Below, in pieces: positions 26,411 to 34,530 of a stretch of 64,000 nt of DNA; within the stretch, counting starts at the first letter, position 1, and each line of letters begins with the position of its first letter. The DNA is taken from NCBI RefSeq assembly GCF_026240095.1, contig NZ_JAPIVG010000005.1:186001-250000 (forward strand), written 5' to 3'. The DNA is from Pedobacter sandarakinus (GTDB lineage: Bacteria > Bacteroidota > Bacteroidia > Sphingobacteriales > Sphingobacteriaceae). Position numbers and translations under genes: made by a program. The notes under the pieces are model-generated. The model was not told the origin of the DNA. It saw nothing but the letters and a program-made list of their open reading frames with translations, and did not search any database.

Positions 26411-27222
26411 TGTCGAGGGTCATTCCCTGCTGTTGGTGAGATGGCTGAAAGGCGGGTTTTTTATATTGAACCATATAAGACATTCAAGTACATATAAGTT
26501 ATTTTGTTGTTTGTTTATATGACTTTGAGGGACATTTACCTCGGTTAGAGGGGTGCCTGAAAGGCGGGTGTTTTTATATTGAACCATATAAGACATTTAA
26601 GAACATATAAGTTTTGTGCTTTTGTTTATATGGCTTTGAGGGGATTCCCCTCTGCTAGAGGGGTGCCTGAAAGGCGGGGTGTTTTACTTATTGAACCATA
26701 TAAGGCATTTAAGGACATATAAGTTCTTTATTTTGTTTATATGGCTTTGAGGGACATTTACCTCGGTTAGAGGGGTGCTGAAAGGCGGGTTTTTTTATAC
26801 TGAACCATATAAGACATTTAAGAACATATAAGTTTTGTGCTTTGTTTATATGACTTTGAGGGGGATTTACCTCGGTTAGAGGGGTGCCTGAAAGGCGGTT
26901 TTTTTTATACTGAACCATGTAAGACATTTAAGAACATATAAGTTTTGTGCTTTTGTTTATATGACTTTGAGGGGATTCCCCTCTGTTAGAGGGGTGCCTG
27001 AAAGGCGGGGTGTTTTACTTATTGAACCATATAAGGCATTTAAGGACATATAAGTTTTGTGCTTTTGTTTATATGACTTTGAGGGGGATTCCCCTCTGTT
27101 AGAGGGGTGCCTGAAAGGCGGGGTGTTTTTATATTGAACCATATAAGGCATTTAAGGACATATAAGTTGTTTTGTGCTTTGTTTATATGACTTTGAGGGG
27201 TGCCTGACAGGCGGGGTGTTTT
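26411..27222. repeat. Tandem array of seven ~112-bp units
   Basis: Units begin with GAACCATATAAG at 26468, 26581, 26693, 26802, 26912 (as CCATGTAAG), 27024 and 27136, giving periods of 109-113 bp. A partial unit precedes them and the last is shortened. Each unit has three near-repeats of CATATAAG/CATTTAAG, a CATATAA...TTATATG stem, usually a CCCTCT..AGAGGG-type stem, and GCCTGAAAGGC. Two subtypes differ in that second stem and keep pairing (CCTCGGTTAGAGG or CCCCTCTGTTAGAGGGG). Unit length is not a multiple of three, so it is non-coding. It fills most of the 1,045-bp gap between hemL and the histidine kinase. Confidence 0.9.
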
Positions 27223-27250
27223 TCAGGTTATCAGCACAGTCAGTATTGTT

Positions 27251-27343
27251 ATAAACCCGATTGAAGGGGAAATACTTTTTGTTGCAGCTAACCTCCGGGT
27301 TCTGATTACCGATGACAAAAAGGTTGAAACGAAAAGCGGGGCT
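27251..27343 (+). repeat. Dispersed palindromic element, copy 4
   Basis: The best-conserved copy: ATAAACCCGATTGAAG, then GGAAATACTTTTTG at the left; ACAAAAAGGTTGAAACG, then AAAGCGGGGCT at the right. TTTTTGT and ACAAAAA close the inner stem. It lies directly after the tandem array and before the histidine kinase. Confidence 0.85.
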
Positions 27344-27441
27344 GCCAGAACCGAAACGAACAGGAATTTGCTTTCCAAAAAAAATGTAATTTAGGAATTT
27401 TAATCATTAAGGCAATTCCTTAAATCATATTAATTTTAGAG

Positions 27442-28308
27442 ATGAAAAAATCGATCATCATATTTTATGCACTACTGCTTTATGCATTAATTCAGCTCAT
27501 TTCTTGGGGTACCCTAGTGGTGCGTTTGCAACCAAGCCGCATGACGATGATTATGGGGGAAGGCTCTGTGTTTTTGTTCCTGCTGTGCGTGGGTGGTTAT
27601 TTTTTACACCAATCATTAAAACGTGAAGATAAGTTGCGGGAACAACAGCAGAACTTCTTAATGTCGATTACCCACGAATTGAAGTCGCCACTGGCGGCCA
27701 TTAAACTTTCTATACAAACTATTGTAAAAAGAGATTTAGATAAGGCTCGGCAGGTTTCGCTGCTTAATAATTCGCTGAAAGATATTGAACGACTGGATGA
27801 TTTGGTAGAAAATATGCTCTTGGCAACTAAGATAGAAAATCGATCTTATACGTTTCCGAAAGAGGAATTTAACTTCTCTGAATTGGTTTATAAAATTACA
27901 GATCGTTTGCAAGTGCACTCTTGTGGTAATGAGCAGCTTATTAATGCCCAAATTCAGCCAAATTTGCAGATAGTAGGTGACAAATTTGCCTTATCATCGG
28001 TAGTAACCAATTTGATTGAGAATGCAGTTAAATATTCTAGTCCTTGCGATGAGATAAATGTGGCTCTAGATCAAATAGATGGCCATTTAAGATTGAGTGT
28101 GACTGATAAAGGCCCCGGTATTTCGGATGCGGAAAAAATGTTAATATTTGATAAGTTTTACCGCGTTGGTAATGAGAATGTCAGAAAAGCGAAGGGAACG
28201 GGTTTAGGCTTGTTTATTGTGAAAGAGGTTTTACAATACCATGATGCAGATATTACTGTAAAAGATAATTTGCCTCAGGGAAGTATTTTTGAAGTAACAT
28301 TTAGTTAA
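27442..28308 (+). CDS. Sensor histidine kinase
   Basis: 288 residues. Two membrane helices (about 5-30 and 40-55) enclose only a few extracytoplasmic residues, so it has no sizeable periplasmic sensor and probably senses within or near the membrane. The kinase core is complete: H-box ITHELKSPLAAI, N-box NLIENAVKYS, G1 DKGPGIS, F-box FDKFYRVGN and G2 GTGLGLFIVKE. There is no HAMP domain. It is followed 8 bp later by its response regulator. The location inside the heme gene cluster raises the possibility of heme- or redox-linked control, which is inference. Confidence 0.92.
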   Translation: MKKSIIIFYALLLYALIQLISWGTLVVRLQPSRMTMIMGEGSVFLFLLCVGGYFLHQSLKREDKLREQQQNFLMSITHELKSPLAAIKLSIQTIVKRDLDKARQVSLLNNSLKDIERLDDLVENMLLATKIENRSYTFPKEEFNFSELVYKITDRLQVHSCGNEQLINAQIQPNLQIVGDKFALSSVVTNLIENAVKYSSPCDEINVALDQIDGHLRLSVTDKGPGISDAEKMLIFDKFYRVGNENVRKAKGTGLGLFIVKEVLQYHDADITVKDNLPQGSIFEVTFS

Positions 28309-28316
28309 TCTCATTT

Positions 28317-29021
28317 ATGTCACAAAAATTAAGAATCTTATTGGTAGAAGACGAGGATCACTTGTTAGACGCTATCAAATTAAACCTGGAACTGGAAGGT
28401 TATAAAGTTCACGCTGTTAAAGATGGCAAAACCGCTCTTAAAATATTTAAAGAAGAACGCTTTAACCTTATTATCTTAGATGTAATGCTTCCTGAAATGG
28501 ATGGGTTCCAGGTATGCGAAACCATTCGTTTGGAGAATGCAGAAGTTCCAATAATGTTTTTAACCGCTAAAAACACATCAGAAGACCGTGTTTTAGGATT
28601 GAAAAAAGGTGCTGACGATTATTTGGTTAAACCATTTAATTTAGAAGAATTAATTCTTCGTGTTGGAATTTTAGTTAAACGCAGTTTAAAATCTGATGAT
28701 TTAAAAGAGCTGAACTCTTACAAAATTGGTGATAAAACCATTTATTTTAATTCATTTGAGTTGAAACATGATGATGGCACGATCACACCGCTGACTAAAA
28801 AGGAAACGATGCTATTGAAACTGCTTATTGAGCGTAAAAATGATGCGGTATCTAGAGAGCAGATTTTGGAAACCGTTTGGAATTATGACGTTTATCCATC
28901 TACAAGAACGATAGATAACTTTATCTTAACTTTCCGTAAATATTTCGAGCCCGACCAAAAGAATCCGGTTTATTTCCACTCCATTCGTGGTGTAGGCTAC
29001 AAATTTACCGATAGCCATTAA
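28317..29021 (+). CDS. OmpR-family response regulator
   Basis: 234 residues. Receiver domain 1-120: acidic pocket LLVEDED, phosphoacceptor Asp in IILDVMLPEMDG, Thr/Ser in FLTAKN and Lys in YLVKPFN. The C-terminal winged-helix DNA-binding domain (about 135-230) includes LTKKETMLLKLLIERKNDAV and the recognition helix region TRTIDNFILTFRKYF, ending HSIRGVGYKF. It pairs with the kinase immediately upstream. Its stop overlaps the start of the next gene (TAATG). Confidence 0.94.
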   Translation: MSQKLRILLVEDEDHLLDAIKLNLELEGYKVHAVKDGKTALKIFKEERFNLIILDVMLPEMDGFQVCETIRLENAEVPIMFLTAKNTSEDRVLGLKKGADDYLVKPFNLEELILRVGILVKRSLKSDDLKELNSYKIGDKTIYFNSFELKHDDGTITPLTKKETMLLKLLIERKNDAVSREQILETVWNYDVYPSTRTIDNFILTFRKYFEPDQKNPVYFHSIRGVGYKFTDSH

Positions 29022-29536
29022 TGTATAACAGTTTAGGTAGATATGTGCTCATGGCTGTTTTTTTAGCAGCAGCCCTGGTTTGCGTATTTTATGATCAGTT
29101 TGAGCTGGCATTGGTTGCTGGCTTTTTAGTGTTGTTTGTAATATGGAGCCACATTCGCCATGGTTCGGTGTTAATGGCCTCCAAATATTTTAAAAACAAT
29201 GATTTTGCAAAAGCGAGGTTAATGCTTGCCGAAGTACCCAATCCGGAAAGGTTATCGAAAAATAGAAGGGGTTACTACGAGTTTATGCAGGGCAACCTGG
29301 CGTTAAGGGATGAAGACTTTGATAAGGCTGAATATCATTTTCAATTAGCAAGTCGCTTTCCAGTAGGTGGAAAAAATGAAAAATCTTATGTCATTATACA
29401 CCTGGCAAATTTAGCCCTTCGAAAAAAAGACAGAGAGCGTGCGGTAGCCTATGTAGAGAAGGCGAAAGAGTTAGCGCTATCTTCCCGATCTAAGGAGATT
29501 ATAACGAAGATTGAGAAAGAAATAAGCAGGTTATAA
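29021..29536 (+). CDS. Membrane-anchored TPR-like protein
   Basis: 171 residues. Two hydrophobic helices near the N-terminus (about 8-26 and 28-44) are followed by alpha-helical repeats resembling tetratricopeptide units: YFKNNDFAKARLMLAEV, MQGNLALRDEDFDKAEYHF and VIIHLANLALRKKDRERAVA. The start overlaps the response-regulator stop by one base (TAATG), so translation is probably coupled and it may be an accessory of the two-component system. I do not recognise a specific named family. Confidence 0.7.
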   Translation: MYNSLGRYVLMAVFLAAALVCVFYDQFELALVAGFLVLFVIWSHIRHGSVLMASKYFKNNDFAKARLMLAEVPNPERLSKNRRGYYEFMQGNLALRDEDFDKAEYHFQLASRFPVGGKNEKSYVIIHLANLALRKKDRERAVAYVEKAKELALSSRSKEIITKIEKEISRL

Positions 29537-29558
29537 TTTTTTTATTGTCATTTTGAAC

Positions 29559-29603
29559 AACGAAGTACCGGTTTAGGAATAAAAAGGCACTTCGTTTTTT
29601 TTT
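29559..29603 (+). terminator. Intrinsic terminator after the two-component operon
   Basis: ACGAAGT(a)CC pairs with GG(c)ACTTCGT around an A-rich loop and is followed by nine T residues, 22 bp after the TPR gene. Confidence 0.8.
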
Positions 29604-29609
29604 ATTTTA

Positions 29610-29617
29610 TAACTTTG
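29610..29617 (+). promoter_or_regulatory. Bacteroidetes -7 element TAACTTTG, possible hemE promoter
   Basis: Exact TAnnTTTG match just after the terminator and 109 bp before hemE; no good -33 TTG at standard spacing. Confidence 0.4.
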
Positions 29618-29726
29618 TCCAATTAAAATTTAAGATAACTCGTCACGAAAAACCTGGCTCGGTAGCATATTTTTAGCGTTGTGCAACATATACAGGGTGG
29701 CGTAAGCGGAGCACCAAATACAAATC

Positions 29727-30752
29727 ATGGAGAATAATTTATTTTTAGACGCAGCATTTTCAAAACAAACAGAACGCCCACCGGTATGGATGATGCGCCA
29801 GGCAGGTCGATTTATGCCTCAATATTGGGAGATAAAAAATAAATACTCTTTTTTAGAGATGTGCAAAACCCCCGAAATTGCAGCAGATGTTACCATGTTA
29901 CCTGTTGATTTGTTAGATATTGATGCCGCAATTTTATTCTGTGATATTCTGGTAACTGGAGAAGCTATGGGTGGCGATTTAAGTTTTACCCAGGGCGTGG
30001 GTCCGAAGTTTGCCAACCCTGTGCGTAATGCGCAAGATATTGATAACCTAAATGTTGATTGCCTGGATGAATTGCAATACGTTGCGGAGGCGATTAAAGT
30101 GATTCAACAACGTTTGAGTGGAAGAATTCCCCTAATTGGTTTCGCTGGGGCGCCGTTCACGGTAATGAGTTATTTAATTGAAGGTGGCTCTTCAAAAGAT
30201 TTTAAGCTCACCAAGCTTTTTATTCATAATCAACCAGAGTTAGCACACAAACTTTTAGCGAAGATTGCAAAGGTAACAGCAGATTATTTGAACCTCCAAA
30301 TTGCTGCAGGTGTTAATGCCGTTCAAATTTTTGATAGCTGGGCACTTGCCTTATCTTGGAACGACTACCAGGAATTTTCGCACCGCTATATTCAGGAAAT
30401 CATATCAAACTTAAACAGAAAGGATATTCCGGTGATTTCTTTCTGTAAAGGGAGTTCGGTTTTTGCGCCTATTATGGCTGAGGCAAAGCCTGATGTGATT
30501 TCTGTTGACTGGAATGCAGATTTACTAAACATTAAAAATGCTTTACCCGCCGGTATAGCTGTGCAAGGTAATTTAGATCCGCATATCTTATATGCTGATC
30601 AATCGGTTATTAAAGCGCAAATACATAAGCTTTTTGAACGTATGCGTGGCACCGAAGGTTTTATCTTCAACTTAGGTCATGGTATTATGCCTGATATTCC
30701 GTTCGATAATGTAAAGTTTGCAATTGATGTGGTAAAGGCATTTAAGTACTGA
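29727..30752 (+). CDS. hemE: Uroporphyrinogen decarboxylase
   Basis: 341 residues. It removes four acetate carboxyls from uroporphyrinogen III to give coproporphyrinogen III. The substrate-binding N-terminal motif PPVWMMRQAGRFMPQYW is intact, as are LFCDILV (catalytic Asp), the GFAGAPFTVMSYLIEGG loop and the C-terminal FNLGHGIMPD motif. It is the next heme step after HemD. It follows the two-component operon and its terminator, and hemJ follows 14 bp later. Confidence 0.96.
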   Translation: MENNLFLDAAFSKQTERPPVWMMRQAGRFMPQYWEIKNKYSFLEMCKTPEIAADVTMLPVDLLDIDAAILFCDILVTGEAMGGDLSFTQGVGPKFANPVRNAQDIDNLNVDCLDELQYVAEAIKVIQQRLSGRIPLIGFAGAPFTVMSYLIEGGSSKDFKLTKLFIHNQPELAHKLLAKIAKVTADYLNLQIAAGVNAVQIFDSWALALSWNDYQEFSHRYIQEIISNLNRKDIPVISFCKGSSVFAPIMAEAKPDVISVDWNADLLNIKNALPAGIAVQGNLDPHILYADQSVIKAQIHKLFERMRGTEGFIFNLGHGIMPDIPFDNVKFAIDVVKAFKY

Positions 30753-30766
30753 TAGCTTAATGTAAG

Positions 30767-31327
30767 ATGATCGAAATCCTACAGCCTTATTATCGATATT
30801 TTCTTGCGGTTCATATCGTATTTGTCATCAGTTGGATGGCTGGATTATTTTATATTTTAAGCTTATTTATCTACCATACTGAAGCAAATGATAAGGCTGA
30901 GCCCGAACGGGGCATCTTAAAATTGCAGTTCGTAAAGATGGAAAGTACCTTATGGAAAATTATCTGCGCTCCGGCAATGGTAATTTCTGTCTTTGCAGGC
31001 GTTTCAATGTTAACATTAAATTCGGCCTTGCTCCAGGCCGATTGGATGCTTGTGAAACTTGGTTTCGTTATCGGATTGTTAATTTATCATTTTATTTGTC
31101 GAAATATAGTTAAACAACTTAGGAACGATTCGTTTAAGCTAAGCAGCTTCCAACTTCGGCTATGGCGAGAGCTGGCCACCATTTTTATGATTGCGATTGT
31201 ATTTGTTGTGATTCTTAAAGATGCACTAAACTGGATTTACGGCCTCGTGGGTATTATGGGCGTTGCCATGGCAATTATGATTGCGGTTAAGCTTTACAAA
31301 AATTATCGCAAGAAAACAAATAGATAA
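30767..31327 (+). CDS. hemJ: Protoporphyrinogen IX oxidase HemJ (UPF0093/CopD-like)
   Basis: 186 residues with four membrane helices. It fits the HemJ family, which oxidises protoporphyrinogen IX in bacteria lacking HemG and HemY. Diagnostic features are the histidine H16 and tryptophan W23 in HIVFVISWMAGLFYILSLF and H37 in FIYH. Position directly after hemE in a heme cluster supports this over a generic CopD label. hemF/hemN and hemH are not in the window. Confidence 0.87.
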   Translation: MIEILQPYYRYFLAVHIVFVISWMAGLFYILSLFIYHTEANDKAEPERGILKLQFVKMESTLWKIICAPAMVISVFAGVSMLTLNSALLQADWMLVKLGFVIGLLIYHFICRNIVKQLRNDSFKLSSFQLRLWRELATIFMIAIVFVVILKDALNWIYGLVGIMGVAMAIMIAVKLYKNYRKKTNR

Positions 31328-31449
31328 TTCCTGTTATTCCAATCGATCAAATCAATATCAGCTTTGGTTCTATTTTATACGTTGTGATTTTCGCGATGCT
31401 TATATTTTGTTTTCTTTCCGTAAACTTCAAGTACCTGGCGGTTAAATAA
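31327..31449 (+). CDS. Possible 40-residue membrane peptide with ATT start (low confidence)
   Basis: An open frame of 40 codons overlaps the hemJ stop as TAATT, like the TAATG couplings elsewhere in this window but with T instead of G. The encoded peptide is hydrophobic in the middle (ISFGSILYVVIFAMLIFCFL) with Lys near the end (VNFKYLAVK), as in small membrane proteins. No ATG or GTG start precedes the helix, so it may be untranslated, a decayed gene, or one using a rare start. Confidence 0.25.
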   Translation: MPVIPIDQINISFGSILYVVIFAMLIFCFLSVNFKYLAVK

Positions 31450-31463
31450 ATAAAAAAGTATTC

Positions 31464-31471
31464 TAAATTTG
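31464..31471 (+). promoter_or_regulatory. Bacteroidetes -7 element TAAATTTG
   Basis: Exact TAnnTTTG match 19 bp before the outer-membrane protein start at 31491; no clear -33 TTG. Confidence 0.4.
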
Positions 31472-31490
31472 GGGAATATAAGCCAAGCAC

Positions 31491-32639
31491 ATGTTCATAC
31501 ACAAAGGCATTAATAAAGCCTTACTTTTACTATTACTTCTATTTACAGGTCACTTCGCATCTGCTCAGTTTAACAAGTCGGCTTTTGAGAATAGGATTCG
31601 CCCCGATAGCAGTTTCCGAGATGAAGTTCACTTTAACTTTTATAATTTGAACTACGTACGTAACTACGAGTACACCAACGATTTTCACGATGGCTATACC
31701 TTGTATGGAACACAACTGCAGCCACAGATTGTATATTATGCGCACCCAAATTTGGCCATTACCGCCGGCGCTTTCATTCGCAAGGATTTTGGTAGAAATG
31801 GGGTAACAGACGCTAAGCCATTGTTCAGTTTAAAATACCATAAAAGAAACTTAACCTTAGTATTCGGAAGTTTAGAAGGAGGAATTCAGCATAAATACAT
31901 TGAACCGTTATACAATTTCGAAAGAACAATTACGAATCCAATTGAGTACGGAACACAATTATTAATTGAGCGCAGGAAATTTAATTTAGATGCCTGGATC
32001 GCCTGGCAAAAGATGATCGAAAAAGGCGAGGCGGCGAAAGAAGAAATTGTTGGTGGTTTATCAACAGAAACAACTATTGCCGAAAATAACGGATGGAAGT
32101 TTAGCTTCCCTGCTCAGTTTCTTGCGTTTCACCAAGGCGGACAGATAGATGTTTTGAAAGAAATTCCGATTAGTACGGTTTTTAATGGTGCTGCAGGGTT
32201 GAAGTTGCATAAACAGATCAACACCAACATAAAACAGGTTTATACAGATAATTATGTGGCTGTTTATAAAGATTTTTCTCCTGAGAAAAGGAAAGTATAT
32301 CAGGGTGGTTTTGGTTTATGGCTGAACGCTGGTGTAGAGAGTAAATGGGGCAGTTTGGTTGCTTCGTACTGGAAGGGTAATAACTTTATTTCAATTAAAG
32401 GGATGCCATTATACGAATCGGTTTCAAGTAATCTATACACCAATGGTTTAACGCAAAGCGGAAGAAACATTGTTTCATTACGATATGCTTACCAAAAAGA
32501 ACTGATACCGAATTTATACCTTGATGTTCGTTTCGAACCACATGTTGATTTAGATCACACAGATAAGCAACTGCAGTTTAATCATTCATTTTTCTTAACC
32601 TATAAACAGGATTTTAGACTGTTCAAGGTTAAGAAATAA
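31491..32639 (+). CDS. Outer-membrane beta-barrel protein, unknown function
   Basis: 382 residues. A signal peptide (hydrophobic run at about 9-24, cleavage near ASA|Q) precedes sequence with alternating aromatic strands typical of outer-membrane barrels: LNYVRNYEYTNDF, HPNLAITAGAFIRKDF, TLVFGSLEGGI, KVYQGGFGLWLNAGVES and a C-terminal LTYKQDFRLFKVKK. Strands such as NIVSLRYAYQKELIP occur near the end. I do not recognise a named family. It stands alone after hemJ; the 555-bp gap that follows (32640-33194) holds one dispersed palindrome and no gene. Confidence 0.7.
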   Translation: MFIHKGINKALLLLLLLFTGHFASAQFNKSAFENRIRPDSSFRDEVHFNFYNLNYVRNYEYTNDFHDGYTLYGTQLQPQIVYYAHPNLAITAGAFIRKDFGRNGVTDAKPLFSLKYHKRNLTLVFGSLEGGIQHKYIEPLYNFERTITNPIEYGTQLLIERRKFNLDAWIAWQKMIEKGEAAKEEIVGGLSTETTIAENNGWKFSFPAQFLAFHQGGQIDVLKEIPISTVFNGAAGLKLHKQINTNIKQVYTDNYVAVYKDFSPEKRKVYQGGFGLWLNAGVESKWGSLVASYWKGNNFISIKGMPLYESVSSNLYTNGLTQSGRNIVSLRYAYQKELIPNLYLDVRFEPHVDLDHTDKQLQFNHSFFLTYKQDFRLFKVKK

Positions 32640-32930
32640 ATTTTTGTCTTAGCCAGATGGACACTATCTTTTGACAACAGAAGAAACAAGTTGCCAGATG
32701 AAAATTTATATTCAAGGTAGTAATTGGCTTTGGCAGTTAATGCTCAAAAGTTTGTTAGGCTGGATTAAGGTTAACGACGCGTTTATACTAGGGCATTGTT
32801 AGGTTAAAATTACAATTTCTTAATACTATTTCTTTGGTGTTGGCTTAAACCAATGGGCAAAAGTAAGGTCTTTACGTTTTAGCCAAATTTTGCATTTTGC
32901 TGCTTTGTTTTTAGCAAAGCCATGACATCT

Positions 32931-33023
32931 TTAAACCCGATAAAAGTGGAAATACTTTTTGTTTGCAGGTCTTCGACAAGCTCAAACTAACAAATGCAAA
33001 AAGATTGGAACGGTTAGCGGGAC
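32931..33023 (+). repeat. Dispersed palindromic element, copy 5
   Basis: TTTAAACCCGATAAAAG then GGAAATACTTTTTG at the left; TGCAAAAAGATTGG then TTAGCGGGACT at the right. TTTTTGTTTGCA and TGCAAAAA pair with one bulge. The loop contains CTTCGACAAGCTCA, another short motif common in Bacteroidetes intergenic DNA (general knowledge). Confidence 0.8.
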
Positions 33024-33194
33024 TAACACTAAAAAATGCTTCTGCCATTGTTTTCCAAATCAAAAATAATATCTTTCTTAAATAAATTCTTTTTATATCA
33101 TTGATAATCAATTCACAACAAATTATTTAATATTTTTTTATTACCTCATGCAACCATTGTTTGCGATCTGCCATCTTCTATATACAAACGCACA

Positions 33195-33764
33195 ATGAAA
33201 TTGACCCGAAGCTATACGATAGATGATTTAATGGAAGGCTGCAAAGCAGGCGACCGAAAGATGCAAGAGTTGCTGTACAGGCAAACTGCACCTAAAATGC
33301 TGGCAGTATGCATGCGTTATGCAAAGGATAAAATGGAAGCTGAGGATATTTTGCAGATGGGATATATCAAAGTTTTCCAGAAGATAGAAGCCTATAGAGG
33401 TGATGGTTCATTTGAAGGTTGGATTAGAAGAGTAATGGTAAACACTGCGATTGAAAGTTACCGCAAGAATTTGCGTAGCCTGAATGTTGTTGAGATAGAT
33501 GAAGCATACGAGCAACCATCAACTGGATTTGATTTTGGCACACTTGGCATGCAAGATTTAATGAAGGTGATTCAGAAATTGGCTGATGGTTATCGTATGG
33601 TATTTAATATGTATGCGATAGAAGGGTACTCGCATAAGGAAATTAGCGAAACGCTTGGTATATCCGAGGGTGCCAGTAAATCGCAACTATCTAGAGCCAG
33701 GGCAATTTTAAAAGAGGAAATTATAAAAATGGAGGGATTTGGTTATGCAACCTATACAGGATAA
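33195..33764 (+). CDS. ECF sigma-70 factor
   Basis: 189 residues. Region 2 spans about 25-95, with KMLAVCMRYAKDKMEAEDIL and DGSFEGWIRRVMVNTAIESY. Region 4 spans about 125-180, with VFNMYAIEGYSHKEISETLG and ISEGASKSQLSRARAILKEE. The middle linker and short length are typical of extracytoplasmic-function sigma factors. It overlaps the anti-sigma-like gene by 20 bp (33745-33764), so the two are coupled. Confidence 0.94.
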   Translation: MKLTRSYTIDDLMEGCKAGDRKMQELLYRQTAPKMLAVCMRYAKDKMEAEDILQMGYIKVFQKIEAYRGDGSFEGWIRRVMVNTAIESYRKNLRSLNVVEIDEAYEQPSTGFDFGTLGMQDLMKVIQKLADGYRMVFNMYAIEGYSHKEISETLGISEGASKSQLSRARAILKEEIIKMEGFGYATYTG

Positions 33765-34503
33765 AGATTTTGATAAGCTATTTAAAAATGCTTTTGATGA
33801 TGCAGAAATTAAGCCATCGAGAGATTTGTGGGGCAGCATTGAAAGCGAAATTGAACCTAAGAAAAAAAGGATTTTTCCGATTTACTGGCTAGCTGCAGCG
33901 GCAGTTCTATTGGTTGCCACCGTTGGGTTTTTGGTTTATCAACAGCAAGATACGCAATCCAAACAATTTGTAAATTATGTAGCCCCTGGCGTTGTTAAAC
34001 CAGGAGAAGAGAAACAACATTCGGCTGGTGAAGTTGCTACGACGATTGAAACCGCTACCCCGAAAACACCATTGCCAGTAAGTGTGCAACCTATTACAAA
34101 TACGGCAAAAGTTAAAAATGGCGCCAGAGTTAAACCATTACAAAAGCAACACATTGTTACTGCTCCAGAAATGCAAAAACAAGAAACGATGATTGCTGCA
34201 GTACAAGAGCCTCAAAGAGATTTGAAAGCAAAGATAGATGAAGCTGTACTGGCGAAAACGAATGATGTTGTTTTAGCTGCGAATCCAACAAACATTAAAA
34301 TAGATGATGTAGTTGATGTTAGTGCTGAAACGACAGATGCTGATACCAGGAATATCAGAAATGTTGGTGATGTTGTAAACTTCATCGTAAACAAAGTGGA
34401 TAAAAGAAAAGATAAGTTTATCCAGTTCCGTACTGATGATGATGATTCCTCAATATCATCGATTAATATCGGCCCTTTTAAATTTGGTAAAAAGAAAAAA
34501 TAA
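33745..34503 (+). CDS. Putative membrane-anchored anti-sigma-type protein
   Basis: 252 residues from the ATG at 33745, which has a good GGAGGG Shine-Dalgarno site 8 bp upstream, unusual in this genome. A TTG start two codons earlier is less likely. The N-terminus (DKDFDKLFKNAFDDAE) is cytoplasmic, one membrane helix follows at about 45-65 (WLAAAAVLLVATVGFLVYQQ), and the rest is a Lys/Glu/Thr/Val-rich extracytoplasmic region ending GPFKFGKKKK. The order sigma factor, one-TM protein, outer-membrane protein suggests it restrains the sigma factor; no canonical zinc anti-sigma HxxxCxxC motif is present. Confidence 0.65.
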   Translation: MQPIQDKDFDKLFKNAFDDAEIKPSRDLWGSIESEIEPKKKRIFPIYWLAAAAVLLVATVGFLVYQQQDTQSKQFVNYVAPGVVKPGEEKQHSAGEVATTIETATPKTPLPVSVQPITNTAKVKNGARVKPLQKQHIVTAPEMQKQETMIAAVQEPQRDLKAKIDEAVLAKTNDVVLAANPTNIKIDDVVDVSAETTDADTRNIRNVGDVVNFIVNKVDKRKDKFIQFRTDDDDSSISSINIGPFKFGKKKK

Positions 34504-34530
34504 TCAATACACAAAATAAACACTCACAAT

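Noticed and set aside
26709..27151. Minus-strand ORFs in the tandem array
   Set aside because: They arise from repeated AT-rich units of 109-113 bp, not multiples of three, so frames shift between units; the similar peptides follow the repeat and not selection.
26411..27222. CRISPR array
   Set aside because: The repeats have no unique spacers of regular length, the units are contiguous, and no cas genes are present.
27200..27394. 64-codon ORF before the histidine kinase
   Set aside because: It covers palindrome copy 4 and has no recognisable domain.
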